Below, piece after piece: positions 50,463-59,872 of a stretch of 64,000 nt of DNA. The position numbers were made by a program, and so were the translations under genes. Source of the DNA: PWQG01 sp050486205 (lineage in GTDB: Bacteria > Pseudomonadota > Gammaproteobacteria > Pseudomonadales > Pseudohongiellaceae); contig JBJHCW010000002.1 of NCBI GenBank assembly GCA_050486205.1, positions 248,001-312,000 of the forward strand, written 5' to 3'. How positions within the stretch are numbered: the stretch's first letter is position 1; the number at the start of each line of letters is the position of its first letter. Under the pieces are notes generated by a model. It was not told the DNA's origin, made no database searches, and saw only the letters and a list, made by a program, of their open reading frames with translations.

Positions 50463-51863
50463 ATGAGCAACAACACGCAGGATCAGGCCAAACTCTGGGG
50501 TGGCCGCTTCTCCGAACCCACAGACGCTTTTGTCGAACGTTTCACGGCCTCGGTGAGTTTTGATCAGCGCCTGGCGCCACAGGACATTCGTGGCTCCATT
50601 GCCCATGCCCGTATGCTGGAGAAAGCCGGTATCCTGAGCGGTGAGGAGTGCACACAGATTGTTCAGACACTGACCGACATTGGCAACGACATCGCCGCCG
50701 GCAACTTCGCCTGGTCAGTGAAGCTGGAAGATGTGCATATGAATATTGAAGCCGAACTGACCCGGCGCATCGGCAACACGGGCAAGAAGCTGCACACTGG
50801 CCGCTCGCGTAACGATCAGGTTGCAACCGATATTCGCCTGTATGTCCGGGACGGGATTGATGTCATTGCCGCCGAAATCACACGCCTGCAGCATGGCCTG
50901 CTGGACCTGGCAGAGCGGGAGGCAGACACCATCATGCCCGGCTTCACACACCTGCAGACGGCCCAGCCCATCACTTTTGGTCACCACCTGTTGGCCTGGT
51001 TTGAAATGCTGGAGCGCGACTACGGACGACTGCTGGACTGCCGCAAACGTGTGAACGTCAGCCCACTGGGTGCCGCCGCGCTTGCTGGCACCAGTTACCC
51101 CATTGATCGGGAATTCACTGCCGCCGAACTGGGCTTTGATGGCCCGGCGCGCAACTCACTGGATGCGGTCAGTGACCGCGATTTCACTATTGAGCTGGCC
51201 GCTTTCAGCAGCCTGCTGATGACCCATCTGTCACGCTTTTCCGAGGAACTGGTGCTGTGGACTTCAGCGCAGTTTGATTTCATCGACCTGCCTGACCGGT
51301 TCTGCACAGGCTCTTCGATCATGCCCCAGAAGAAGAATCCCGATGTGCCCGAACTGGTGCGTGGCAAGACCGGACGCGTAACCGGGCACCTGGTGGCATT
51401 GCTGACCTTGATGAAGTCCCAGCCGCTGGCCTACAACAAGGACAATCAGGAAGACAAGGAGCCGGTCTTCGATCTGCTGGACACCGTTCGTGACTGCCTG
51501 AAAGCCTATGCCGACATGGTACCGGCCATCCAGCCCAAACGGGACAATATGTATCAGGCCGCCAGTCGGGGTTATGCAACAGCCACAGACCTGGCTGACT
51601 ACCTGGTCAAGAAAGGCCTGCCGTTTCGTGATGCACACGAGGTGGTTGGAAAGTCGGTGGCCTATGGCATCGAGCAGAAAAAGGACCTGTCCCGGCTTTC
51701 CCTGGATGAACTGCGCACATTCTCCGACACCATCAATGAGGATGTGTTCCAGGTGCTGACACTTGAAGGCTCGGTCAAGGCGCGCGATCATGTGGGTGGT
51801 ACGGCACCTTCCCGGGTGCGCGCGGCTGTTGAGGCTGGAAGAAAACTGCTGGAATCCCGCTAA
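50463..51863 (+). CDS. argH: Argininosuccinate lyase
   Basis: ArgH splits argininosuccinate to arginine and fumarate, the last step of arginine synthesis. The 466-residue product has KLWGGRFSEPTD at the start, GRSRNDQVATD and the superfamily signature GSSIMPQKKNPD with the catalytic serine. Divergence from hemC is common in gammaproteobacteria. Confidence 0.97.
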   Translation: MSNNTQDQAKLWGGRFSEPTDAFVERFTASVSFDQRLAPQDIRGSIAHARMLEKAGILSGEECTQIVQTLTDIGNDIAAGNFAWSVKLEDVHMNIEAELTRRIGNTGKKLHTGRSRNDQVATDIRLYVRDGIDVIAAEITRLQHGLLDLAEREADTIMPGFTHLQTAQPITFGHHLLAWFEMLERDYGRLLDCRKRVNVSPLGAAALAGTSYPIDREFTAAELGFDGPARNSLDAVSDRDFTIELAAFSSLLMTHLSRFSEELVLWTSAQFDFIDLPDRFCTGSSIMPQKKNPDVPELVRGKTGRVTGHLVALLTLMKSQPLAYNKDNQEDKEPVFDLLDTVRDCLKAYADMVPAIQPKRDNMYQAASRGYATATDLADYLVKKGLPFRDAHEVVGKSVAYGIEQKKDLSRLSLDELRTFSDTINEDVFQVLTLEGSVKARDHVGGTAPSRVRAAVEAGRKLLESR

Positions 51864-51890
51864 CGGAACATAGGAGGTGCCATCCGTACC

Positions 51891-53336
51891 ATGTTGTTCC
51901 GGACCCGCTCCATCCTGCAACTGACCATTGCCGGCTTTCTGATCGTGGCCACGCTGCTGTTGATGGCGCTGCTGATACTGGCGCGCCAACTGGACGAGCT
52001 GACAATCAGCAGCGAACAGACGATCAGCCAGTCGGCGCAGATGATGCGCGCCAGCCGGCAGCTCATCGAACATACCAGTGCCATGGAACGCAACGCCCGA
52101 CAGTTCCTGGTACTCAATGACCCCGCACTGCTTGAAGTCTACACAGCAAGGCGGCGGGACTTTCTTGGCGCTCTGGGCCGATTGGAGCAGGTTTTCATCA
52201 GCGACACATTCAGCACACACATCAGCAACATGGTGGCATCTGAAACAGCAACCTTTGAGGCCATGACCGCGATGGAGCCGGAAGAGGCCAGCCTGGAGTA
52301 TCCCCCCCTGCTGGAAACAGCCTATGAAATGTCGCGACTCACTGCACTGTGGGTAGACGAACAGGTGGTGCGTCTTCGCGAGCAGACCCGAGAAACCCAG
52401 CAGACCCTGAATCTGCAGACGCTGTTCCTGGTGGTGGCCGCATTGATTGTGGCGGCACTGTTCGTGGCATTGATCACCCAGCCACTGCGCCAGGTGGACC
52501 GGGCCATCAACCTGCTCGGACGTGGCAAGTACAAAGACAATATCCGAATTGAAGGCCCCCGCGACCTGCAGATGCTCGGTCAACGACTGGACTGGCTTCG
52601 CAGCCGTATGGAGCAACTGGAACAGCAGCGCAGCGCCTTTCTCCGACATGTGTCACACGAGCTGAAGACTCCGTTGGCAGCCATGCAGGAAAGTGCTGCT
52701 CTGCTTGGCGAGGAAGTCACCGGTCCGGTCAACGCGCAGCAGAAAGAGATTCTTGGCATACTCAGCAATAACTGTCAGCGACTGCTGCGGCTGATCGAGG
52801 ACCTGCTGCGTCATCACGACAACAGTTTTGCGGTGCTGGAAACCATGCCAGAACCGGTGCGCCTGGATCAGTTGGTAAGAGAGGTTGTAAACGCTCACCA
52901 ACTGCCGATCAGAAGCGCTGGGCTCACCGTTGATACCCAATTGCAGAAGATCACGGTACACGGGGACCACGAGCGAATTCGTGTGGTTGTGGATAATCTG
53001 ATCAGTAATGCTGTCAAATATTCCCCGGATGGCTCAACAGTGAGCCTGAAACTGGCAGCATCGGGGGGCTTCGCCGACCTGGAAGTACAGGATCAGGGTC
53101 CTGGCGTGGCGGACGAGGACCGGGAGCGCATTTTTACGGCCTTCTATCAGGGCGCCGCGCCGGATCGCGAACATTACAAGGGTACCGGCCTGGGGCTGGC
53201 AATTGCACGTGAATATGCCGAAGCCGGCGGAGGTAGTGTAGTATTGGCCGAGTGCGAGACAAAATCGGCAGCCACACCAGTGAAAGGCGCCTGCTTTCGC
53301 GCCCGGTTCCCGATCAGAGAAAGTAGAACAGAATGA
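51891..53336 (+). CDS. glrK: Sensor histidine kinase GlrK (QseE-type)
   Basis: GlrK is the envelope-sensing kinase of the GlrK-GlrR system. The 481-residue product has a first membrane helix (about 12-31), a helical periplasmic sensor (to about 175), a second helix, HAMP (ITQPLRQVDRAINLLGRGKY), the phospho-acceptor HVSHELKTPLAAM, the N box NLISNAVKYSPDG, G1 (QDQGPGV) and G2 (GTGLGLAIA). The order kinase - lipoprotein - sigma-54 regulator, with ATGA overlaps, identifies the operon. Confidence 0.9.
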   Translation: MLFRTRSILQLTIAGFLIVATLLLMALLILARQLDELTISSEQTISQSAQMMRASRQLIEHTSAMERNARQFLVLNDPALLEVYTARRRDFLGALGRLEQVFISDTFSTHISNMVASETATFEAMTAMEPEEASLEYPPLLETAYEMSRLTALWVDEQVVRLREQTRETQQTLNLQTLFLVVAALIVAALFVALITQPLRQVDRAINLLGRGKYKDNIRIEGPRDLQMLGQRLDWLRSRMEQLEQQRSAFLRHVSHELKTPLAAMQESAALLGEEVTGPVNAQQKEILGILSNNCQRLLRLIEDLLRHHDNSFAVLETMPEPVRLDQLVREVVNAHQLPIRSAGLTVDTQLQKITVHGDHERIRVVVDNLISNAVKYSPDGSTVSLKLAASGGFADLEVQDQGPGVADEDRERIFTAFYQGAAPDREHYKGTGLGLAIAREYAEAGGGSVVLAECETKSAATPVKGACFRARFPIRESRTE

Positions 53337-54013
53337 ACATGACAGGATTCCGACACGGTTGTCGACACCGTTTCCAGCAGTTGCAGCGATCGGTGTCTGG
53401 CACACTGGCCCTGCTTGTGTGCTTGCCGCTGATTGCGGCCTGCAGCAGCGTCACCGAGCGGCGTGACAACCACACGACAGAAAATCCTGCGCCCGCACCG
53501 CTGGCCGAAGCCATGATTCCCGAATCAGCAGCGCCTGACTGGGGGGGATACACAGATCCCATACTGCATTACTACGCCTGGCTGAACTCTGCAGCTGACG
53601 CTGCCGTGGCCAGCGAGCGGAGTTATCTGGAATTTCACTATCACGACTCGGAAGACCCGATTCTTGGCGTGCAGCTTGCCCTGGTTCTGAGCCTTGACGA
53701 GAACAGCGATCCAGCAAATCGTGAGCGCGCCGCACAGATCCTGGATTCAGTGCTGAATGGCAGCGGCCTGCTTCACAATGCTGAAGATGAGCAGCTGGAA
53801 TACGCCGCATTCGCACGCCTCTGGCAGGGCGTGCTGCACAAGCGCGAGCAACTGCAGGAAAACACCTCGGAGCTGGAGCGCACTCGCGCCCGGCTGCGCG
53901 CGGACATCGAACACCTGCAGTCGGTCAACGAAGAGCTGGAGCAGCAGATCGAGGCACTCAAAGCCATTGAGCAACAATTGAACCTGCGTGAGCAGTTACA
54001 GGTCCTTCCATGA
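53333..54013 (+). CDS. qseG: QseG-like outer-membrane lipoprotein of the glr operon
   Basis: In enterobacteria QseG (YfhG) contacts the kinase GlrK from the outer membrane and controls its activity. The 226-residue product has a long basic leader and a lipobox LPLIAACSS with Cys37, then a helical domain and a C-terminal coiled coil (about residues 170-222, SELERTRARLRADIEHLQ). Sequence likeness to QseG is modest; the call rests on lipobox, coiled coil and the conserved gene order. Both ends overlap neighbours by 4 bp. Confidence 0.8.
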   Translation: MNMTGFRHGCRHRFQQLQRSVSGTLALLVCLPLIAACSSVTERRDNHTTENPAPAPLAEAMIPESAAPDWGGYTDPILHYYAWLNSAADAAVASERSYLEFHYHDSEDPILGVQLALVLSLDENSDPANRERAAQILDSVLNGSGLLHNAEDEQLEYAAFARLWQGVLHKREQLQENTSELERTRARLRADIEHLQSVNEELEQQIEALKAIEQQLNLREQLQVLP

Positions 54014-55413
54014 CAGCCAATTCCGCAAAAGCCACCGCCGGTAAAGAAAAGCCCCGTATACTCCTGGTCGACGATGATGCCGATCTGCTTCGCCTGGTAC
54101 GTCTGCGCCTGGAAGCAAACAATCTTGATGTCAACGCTGTCAACAGTGCCGAGAAAGCCATGACCGAGCTGGCGCGCTACCGGCCCAATGTTGTGATCAC
54201 CGACCTGAAGATGCCCGGTATGGATGGCATGGCGCTGTTTGAGCTGATCCAGCAACGCTACCTGCATCTACCCGTCATCATATTGACTGCCCACGGCACC
54301 ATCCCGGATGCGGTGGCTGCAACCCAGAAAGGTGTGTTCAGCTATCTGGTCAAACCCTTTGACGCCTCGATACTGTTAAGCAGTATCGAGAAAGCGTTGG
54401 CCCAGCAGAGCAACGGCACTGCCACGTCGGACTCTGATGATGACAACAGCTGGCGCGAAGACATCATCTGCGCGAGCCCTGCGATGGAGAATCTGCTGCA
54501 GCAGACGCGCGCAGCAGCCACTACCGACGTCAGTATCCTTATCCAGAGTGAAACAGGCACTGGCAAGGAGCTGTTGGCCCAGGCGGTTCACAAGGCCAGT
54601 TCGCGACGCAGCGCCGCATTCATGGCGGTCAACTGCGCCGCAATTCCCGAAGCGCTGCTTGAATCCGAACTTTTCGGGCACACAGCCGGCGCCTTTACCG
54701 GTGCCAACAAGGCACACGACGGCCTGTTCAAGGCCGCCAATGGTGGTACCGTGTTTCTGGACGAAATCGGGGATATGCCAATGTCAGCCCAGGCCAAACT
54801 GTTGCGGGTGCTGGAGCAAGGAGAAGTCAGACCTGTCGGCTCCACCGACACCGTCAGGGTGGATGTGCGCATTGTCTCAGCCACCCATCAAAACCTGACA
54901 GAAAAAGTGAAAGACGGCAGTTTCAGGGAGGACCTGTTCTATCGGCTCAATGTCATGACACTGGAACTGCCGCCGCTGGCCGAGCGACGCGAAGACATCC
55001 CGCTGCTGGCCCGTCACTTTGCCAATGTGCTCGGCGAGCGCCACAAAAAGGACAGCCGAAATTTTGCCCCCGATGCCATGGAGATGCTGGTGGCCGCCCC
55101 CTGGCCTGGCAATGTACGCCAGTTGTTGAATGTGGTGGAACAATGCGTGGTGCTCTGCACCGGTGCCCTGATCTCACGTAACCTGGTGGAAAAAGCCCTG
55201 CGCAGCAAACCAGACAAGCTGCTGAACCTGAATGATGCCCGGGACCGCTTCGAACACGACTATCTGGTGCGACTGCTGAATCTGGCCGAAGGCAATATCG
55301 CGCTGGCCGCACGCCTGGCCGAACGCAATCGCAGCGAATTCTACAATCTCCTGCGCCGTCATGGCCTGGACCCGGCCCACTTCCGCAAGCCCCCCAGCGA
55401 CGATCCGGCATAA
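54010..55413 (+). CDS. glrR: Sigma-54-dependent response regulator GlrR (QseF-type)
   Basis: GlrR activates sigma-54 promoters, in E. coli chiefly that of the small RNA glmY. The 467-residue product has a receiver (LLVDDDADLLRLV; phospho-acceptor D65 in VVITDLKMPGMDG), an AAA+ domain with Walker A (SETGTGKELLAQ), the sigma-54 contact loop GAFTGA, Walker B (GTVFLDEIGDMP), the arginine-finger region (FREDLFYRLNV) and a C-terminal Fis-type HTH (EGNIALAARLAERNRSEFYNLLRRH). A candidate target lies immediately downstream. Confidence 0.92.
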   Translation: MTANSAKATAGKEKPRILLVDDDADLLRLVRLRLEANNLDVNAVNSAEKAMTELARYRPNVVITDLKMPGMDGMALFELIQQRYLHLPVIILTAHGTIPDAVAATQKGVFSYLVKPFDASILLSSIEKALAQQSNGTATSDSDDDNSWREDIICASPAMENLLQQTRAAATTDVSILIQSETGTGKELLAQAVHKASSRRSAAFMAVNCAAIPEALLESELFGHTAGAFTGANKAHDGLFKAANGGTVFLDEIGDMPMSAQAKLLRVLEQGEVRPVGSTDTVRVDVRIVSATHQNLTEKVKDGSFREDLFYRLNVMTLELPPLAERREDIPLLARHFANVLGERHKKDSRNFAPDAMEMLVAAPWPGNVRQLLNVVEQCVVLCTGALISRNLVEKALRSKPDKLLNLNDARDRFEHDYLVRLLNLAEGNIALAARLAERNRSEFYNLLRRHGLDPAHFRKPPSDDPA

Positions 55414-55427
55414 GCTGTGAGACCCGG

Positions 55428-55445
55428 TGTCGGGAAAGCCCGACA
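55428..55445 (+). promoter_or_regulatory. GlrR-type binding box TGTC-N10-GACA
   Basis: TGTC (55428-55431) and GACA (55442-55445) are exactly 10 bp apart, the consensus reported for GlrR sites at glmY. It lies 14 bp after the glrR stop and about 130-147 bp upstream of the sigma-54 promoter, a usual enhancer distance. The same bases form a 9-bp hairpin (GGTGTCGGG/CCCGACACC), so it might alternatively be a transcript-end stem. Confidence 0.6.
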
Positions 55446-55574
55446 CCTGAATCCCGATAAATCAGACACTTGCGATAGAGGCCTGTAATAGCGTCCAGAT
55501 TGCCCAACAGCCGGCGATCTGCCCGGCAGCCACTCAATTCACCAAGCACTTGTATTTTCTAGCTATTCCTTTTC

Positions 55575-55590
55575 TGGCACACTCCTTGCT
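55575..55590 (+). promoter_or_regulatory. Sigma-54 promoter (-24/-12) downstream of glrR
   Basis: TGGCAC-ACTCC-TTGCT matches the consensus TGGCAC-N5-TTGCW with the invariant GG and GC exactly 12 bp apart. Transcription should start near 55601. No coding gene follows within reach, only a short region ending in a strong terminator, so the product is likely a small RNA. Confidence 0.8.
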
Positions 55591-55600
55591 AAGTATCTTG

Positions 55601-55724
55601 TGCAACCCGCAAGTTCAGTCTGCTCAGGCTCGCAACCGGGTGGGTGTTGGGAAGTCTCGTACTCACTCTTTCCTGTTACGCCCGGTTGTTCTTCAAGGCC
55701 CCTGCCCCTCAGGGGCTTTTTTTT
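55601..55724 (+). ncRNA. Candidate GlmY-like small RNA
   Basis: The interval between the predicted sigma-54 start and the terminator is about 124 nt and holds no plausible open frame. In enterobacteria glmY lies next to glrK-qseG-glrR, is made from a sigma-54 promoter driven by GlrR and protects GlmZ, thereby raising GlmS. The control elements here are of the same kind. Sequence likeness to GlmY cannot be judged by eye, so the functional name is an inference from context. The exact 5' end is estimated. Confidence 0.6.
55698..55724 (+). terminator. Rho-independent terminator of the small RNA
   Basis: A 7-bp GC stem (GCCCCTG / CAGGGGC, 5-nt loop) is followed by eight T residues. It ends the transcript from the sigma-54 promoter 120 bp upstream. 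Confidence 0.9.
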
Positions 55725-55771
55725 GCCTGCTTGAACGGTAAAGTCCCTGCCAAGTCTGTATAATCAGCGCC

Positions 55772-55903
55772 ATGAAAAAATTCGCCTGCTTTTGTGTCAT
55801 GTTGTTGCTGGCATCCCATCTGGCTGCCTGCGGCCAGAAAGGCCCGCTGACGCGCCCGGACGCTGCCAATCCGGCCACATTGGCTGCACAGCACCCGGAC
55901 TGA
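55772..55903 (+). CDS. lptM: Small lipoprotein LptM (YifL/LppL)
   Basis: The 43-residue product begins MKKFACFCVMLLLASHLAAC with a lipobox ending in the acylated Cys20, followed by GQKGPLTRP, the short conserved motif of LptM (YifL). LptM assists assembly of the LptD-LptE lipopolysaccharide transporter. It sits just before lysA-dapF, the standard place for lppL. A TATAAT at 55759 lies so close to the ATG that the message may have almost no leader. Confidence 0.88.
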   Translation: MKKFACFCVMLLLASHLAACGQKGPLTRPDAANPATLAAQHPD

Positions 55904-55939
55904 CACGGATCCGGCCAACAAGGACACTGATACAGCACT

Positions 55940-57196
55940 ATGGAGCATTTCCACTATCAACGCGGCTGTCTGTTGGCCGAGGCCGTTGCCTTGTCGGCAA
56001 TTGCCGACACCTACGGCACACCCTGTTACGTGTATTCCCGCGCAGCCCTGGAGCAGAACTTCCAGGCTTACGAAAGCGCGCTTGCCAATATGGATCACCT
56101 GACCTGTTTTGCCGTCAAGGCCAACTCCAACGTCGCCGTTCTCAATGTGCTGGCGCGCAAGGGTGCAGGGTTTGATATTGTGTCCGGCGGCGAGCTCACC
56201 CGTGTACTCAAAGCCGGAGGCAAAGCCAGTCAGGTGATCTTCTCCGGACTGGGCAAGACAACGGAAGAAATTGCCCAAGCACTGGACGCTGGCATTCTCT
56301 GTTTCAATGTGGAGTCCGAAGCCGAGCTGGAACGAATCAACGAGGTGGCTGGCAACAAGGGCAAAACAGCACCCGTATCACTGCGGGTGAACCCGGACGT
56401 GGACGCCGGCACCCATCCCTATATTTCCACCGGGCTGAAGGAGAACAAGTTCGGTATTGATATCAAGGACGCGCCGGCGGTATACCGCAAGGCAGCCGCC
56501 ATGGCACATGTGGATGTCACGGGTGTGGATTGCCACATCGGCTCGCAGCTGACCAGCATCGAGCCCTATCTGGACGCCATCGATCGCGTGCTGCTGCTGA
56601 TTGACGGCCTGCAGTCGGAAGGAATCAACATCAGGCACTTCGACATGGGCGGCGGGCTGGGCGTCATTTACGATCAGGAAAAACCTCCTGCACCGTCGAC
56701 ACTGATCAGCGCCGTGCGGGAGAAACTGGCCGATCGCAAGCTCAAACTCATTCTCGAGCCGGGCCGCTCCATAGCGGCCAACGCAGGCGTTTTTCTGACC
56801 CGCGTTGAATATCTCAAACATTCGGCACACAAGCATTTTGCCATTGTCGACGGCGCCATGAATGACCTTTTGCGCCCGGCCCTTTACGGCGCATGGCAGG
56901 CCATTGTTCCGGTGGACACACGGGGTGACGACCAGCGCGAAGAACACCTGTATGATGTGGTTGGCCCTGTCTGTGAGTCCAGTGATTTTCTGGGGAAAAG
57001 CCGATGGCTTCGCCTGGCGCAAGGGGACTTGCTGGCCGTTCGCTCGGCAGGTGCCTATGGTTTTGTCATGAGTTCCAACTACAACACCAGAAACCGTGTG
57101 CCCGAAATACTGGTGGACGGCGAGAAAACCCACCTGGTGCGAAAACGCGAAACGGTGGAGCAGCAACTGGCACTGGAAAGCCTGTTACCCGGTTGA
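55940..57196 (+). CDS. lysA: Diaminopimelate decarboxylase
   Basis: LysA makes lysine from meso-diaminopimelate with pyridoxal phosphate. The 418-residue product has the PLP lysine in CFAVKANSNVAVL, the glycine loop (GGGLGV), CHIGSQLTS, LEPGRSIAANAG and the substrate region GPVCESSDFLGK with the catalytic cysteine. The start is 36 bp after lptM. Confidence 0.96.
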   Translation: MEHFHYQRGCLLAEAVALSAIADTYGTPCYVYSRAALEQNFQAYESALANMDHLTCFAVKANSNVAVLNVLARKGAGFDIVSGGELTRVLKAGGKASQVIFSGLGKTTEEIAQALDAGILCFNVESEAELERINEVAGNKGKTAPVSLRVNPDVDAGTHPYISTGLKENKFGIDIKDAPAVYRKAAAMAHVDVTGVDCHIGSQLTSIEPYLDAIDRVLLLIDGLQSEGINIRHFDMGGGLGVIYDQEKPPAPSTLISAVREKLADRKLKLILEPGRSIAANAGVFLTRVEYLKHSAHKHFAIVDGAMNDLLRPALYGAWQAIVPVDTRGDDQREEHLYDVVGPVCESSDFLGKSRWLRLAQGDLLAVRSAGAYGFVMSSNYNTRNRVPEILVDGEKTHLVRKRETVEQQLALESLLPG

Positions 57197-57220
57197 CCAA
57201 CATAGAATCAATGAGTCCAC

Positions 57221-58063
57221 ATGCAGTTACCGTTTACGAAAATGCACGGCCTGGGCAATGACTTCGTGGTCCTGAACCTGATCATGAACCCGGTGCGACT
57301 GCGCCCGGCCCAGATCAGACGCCTGGCTGACCGCCACACCGGCATCGGCTTTGATCAGCTGCTGCTGGTCGAGCCACCATCAACACCCGATGTAGACTTC
57401 AATTACCGCATATTCAATGCAGACGGCAGCGAAGTGGAGCACTGCGGCAACGGTGCGCGCTGCTTCGCCCGCTTTGTGCTGGACAAAGGCCTCATTGCAC
57501 GACCACCCATCAGAGTGCGTACGGTCAACCGGGTGTTGACCCTGCAGGTGAACAGCAAGGGCCTGATCAGCGTGGACATGGGTCAACCCGATTTTGATCC
57601 ATCGAGTCTGCCCATGCTCGGTAGCGAGCAACCCGGCGAACATGAACGCGATATCCAGGTCGACGGCGTCCGGCACACAGTGCGGTTCTCTGCCGTCTCG
57701 GTAGGCAATCCCCATATCGTTCTGACGGTTGACGACTGTGCTTCAGCACCGGTTAACACAATGGGACCGGTACTGGGAGCTCATCCGGACTTTCCACAAG
57801 GCGTCAATGTTGGCTTTATGCAGGTGCTGGACCGCAGTACAATCCGGCTGCGCGTTTACGAGCGCGGCGTCGGGGAAACCGATGCCTGTGGCACCGGCGC
57901 CTGCGCTGCAGTGGCCTGCGGCATCCGCATCGGTCTGCTGGACAATCCGGTCACAACACTATTGACCGGCGGGGAATTGACCATCGACTGGAACGCAGAT
58001 GATTCAGCAATCGTCATGACCGGCCCCGCAAGCACAGTATTCGAGGGTCGCATCAATCTGTGA
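57221..58063 (+). CDS. dapF: Diaminopimelate epimerase
   Basis: DapF converts LL- to meso-diaminopimelate for lysine and peptidoglycan. The 280-residue product starts MQLPFTKMHGLGNDFVV and has the two catalytic cysteines in HCGNGARCFARF and ETDACGTGACAA. It follows lysA by 24 bp. Confidence 0.97.
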   Translation: MQLPFTKMHGLGNDFVVLNLIMNPVRLRPAQIRRLADRHTGIGFDQLLLVEPPSTPDVDFNYRIFNADGSEVEHCGNGARCFARFVLDKGLIARPPIRVRTVNRVLTLQVNSKGLISVDMGQPDFDPSSLPMLGSEQPGEHERDIQVDGVRHTVRFSAVSVGNPHIVLTVDDCASAPVNTMGPVLGAHPDFPQGVNVGFMQVLDRSTIRLRVYERGVGETDACGTGACAAVACGIRIGLLDNPVTTLLTGGELTIDWNADDSAIVMTGPASTVFEGRINL

Positions 58064-58099
58064 TACCCACGACAACGGCACCGCATCTGGGAGACATGC

Positions 58100-58819
58100 A
58101 TGAGCAGCGAACTCACACCAATCAAAAAAGGCGTGCACAAGCCAGGCACAGCATCGATCAGCGCTGACGATGTGGTGATCTATCTGAAAACCAATCCGGA
58201 TTTCTTTGTAAACCGTGACGACCTGCTTGCAGAGTTGGCACTGCCGCACCAAAGCGGAAAGGCCATCTCACTGCTGGAACGACAGGTTACAATACTCCGG
58301 GAACGCAGTATTGAATCTCGCCAGACGCTGCATAAACTTCTCGAAAATGCACGGCACAATGACCAGCTGTTCCAGGTCACGCGCAACCTGATCCTGACAC
58401 TGCTGGACGAGGACGACATTGCCCAGCTCATCAGTGTTACCGAAGCCAATCTGTCGACTCAGCCTGGCATTGACGCCTGCACACTGCTCATGACCGAAGA
58501 CTCGATTTCCGGCAACACACGGCCAACGCGCACTACCGCCGCCGCTGAGTTGCAGCAACGATTCCCTTCCCTGTTCCACGAACAACGGGTGATCTGCCAG
58601 GGCGTTGACCGGGATACGGCCACGATTCTTTTCCCGGGACACAGCAGCCCTGTTCGCTCGGTTGCGCTGTGTCCGGTCAAAACACACGGCAGGCTGCTGG
58701 CTGTGCTCACACTGGGCAATCATTCCCGGGACTACTTCAATAGTGATCTGGACACGCTGTTCCTGGAATTTATAGCCGACGTACTGGGCTCACTGATACA
58801 TCTCAAGCATCGAAGCTGA
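58100..58819 (+). CDS. DUF484 family protein
   Basis: The 239-residue product has the family's N-terminal helical part (VVIYLKTNPDFFVNRDDLLAELALPHQSGKAISLLERQV, positions about 25-64) and a GAF-like C-terminal half (LAVLTLGNHSRDYFNSDLDTLFLEFIADVLG). Function unknown. dapF-DUF484-xerC is the common order, but xerC does not follow here; a glycosyltransferase gene does. Confidence 0.9.
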   Translation: MSSELTPIKKGVHKPGTASISADDVVIYLKTNPDFFVNRDDLLAELALPHQSGKAISLLERQVTILRERSIESRQTLHKLLENARHNDQLFQVTRNLILTLLDEDDIAQLISVTEANLSTQPGIDACTLLMTEDSISGNTRPTRTTAAAELQQRFPSLFHEQRVICQGVDRDTATILFPGHSSPVRSVALCPVKTHGRLLAVLTLGNHSRDYFNSDLDTLFLEFIADVLGSLIHLKHRS

Positions 58820-58834
58820 TCGGGCGAAACGTCA

Positions 58835-59869
58835 ATGTCTGTGGATGAAGAGACAGTGCTGGTATCCCTCCTTTGCCGCAGCATGAACCGGCCGGAGCTG
58901 ACCACTGCCCTGGGATCGGCACTTCAGCAAAGCTGGTCCAATCTCGAAATCCTTGTTGTGGACGCCACCGGCGAAGGCCGGATAAACCAGGAACAGCTTC
59001 CGGACGACTCGCGCATCCGGCTACTGACCCCGGATACCGCCATGTCCAGACCAAAGGCAGCCAACCATGCGCTGGATCAGGCCCGTGGTGACTACCTGAT
59101 ATTCCTGGATGAGGACGACTGGATAGACTCGTCACATATCAGCACACTGGTTGATACATTGGTCAGGGCACCAGGCTCTGCCTTTGTAGCCTACAGTGCC
59201 ACTGCGGTGGTCACTGAATCGGGCGAGGCTACCGAATCGGGATTTCACCAGGCTTTTGACCGCGCACTGCTGATGCATGACAATTATGTGCCAATTCACA
59301 GCGCTGTTTTCTCGCGCACAATGCTCGACGAGGGTTGTCGCTTTGATGAGTCCCTGCCAATCTACGAAGACTGGGACTTCTGGCTCCAATGCGCACAGTT
59401 TGGTGACTTCGTGTTTGTTCCCGCAGTCAGCGCGCACTACCGGCAAGGCGGTGGATCACAGACGGCTCTGACAGACCAGCGCAGTAAATTCGACCACACC
59501 ACAGACGCAGGTAAGGCCAGAGCGCGACTGTTCGAAAAGTGGCGCACGCATTGGTCAGGCGCCGACATCAACGCTATGCTGGGCAGTGTGGACAAAAGCA
59601 CAGAGCTTCGTGAGCTGGCCCGGCACGTGCAGTCACTGGAAGCCCATATCAGGGACCTGGAACGCGAACACCGGGAAAAGTCGGACAGCATCAACAGATT
59701 GAGTGGCCAGCTTGACGTGCTGAATACCGAACTTGCCCATGCCCGGTCCGAGATAGCGCTCATTGTAAACAGCTACTCCTGGCGCCTGACACGTCCATTA
59801 CGCTGGCTGAAGTGCCAGTACCAATCCCGGTTTACCACCAGCCGGCCACAAAACAACAGCGACTCCTGA
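58835..59869 (+). CDS. GT2-family glycosyltransferase with coiled-coil tail
   Basis: The 344-residue product has a GT-A fold: start VSLLCRSMNRPELTTAL, DYLIFLDEDDWIDSSH (nucleotide-sugar and metal DxD-type site) and YEDWDFWLQCAQFGDF near the catalytic base. Residues about 255-310 form a coiled coil (RELARHVQSLEAHIRDLERE), followed by a basic SYSWRLTRPLRWLK end, a membrane-surface motif common in glycan-polymer transferases. It probably builds O-antigen or capsule. It is 3 bp from the next transferase gene. Confidence 0.85.
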   Translation: MSVDEETVLVSLLCRSMNRPELTTALGSALQQSWSNLEILVVDATGEGRINQEQLPDDSRIRLLTPDTAMSRPKAANHALDQARGDYLIFLDEDDWIDSSHISTLVDTLVRAPGSAFVAYSATAVVTESGEATESGFHQAFDRALLMHDNYVPIHSAVFSRTMLDEGCRFDESLPIYEDWDFWLQCAQFGDFVFVPAVSAHYRQGGGSQTALTDQRSKFDHTTDAGKARARLFEKWRTHWSGADINAMLGSVDKSTELRELARHVQSLEAHIRDLEREHREKSDSINRLSGQLDVLNTELAHARSEIALIVNSYSWRLTRPLRWLKCQYQSRFTTSRPQNNSDS

Positions 59870-59872
59870 GCC

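Noticed and set aside
51264..52649. Minus-strand frame of 461 codons
   Set aside because: It is antisense across argH and glrK, both certain; no domain is seen.
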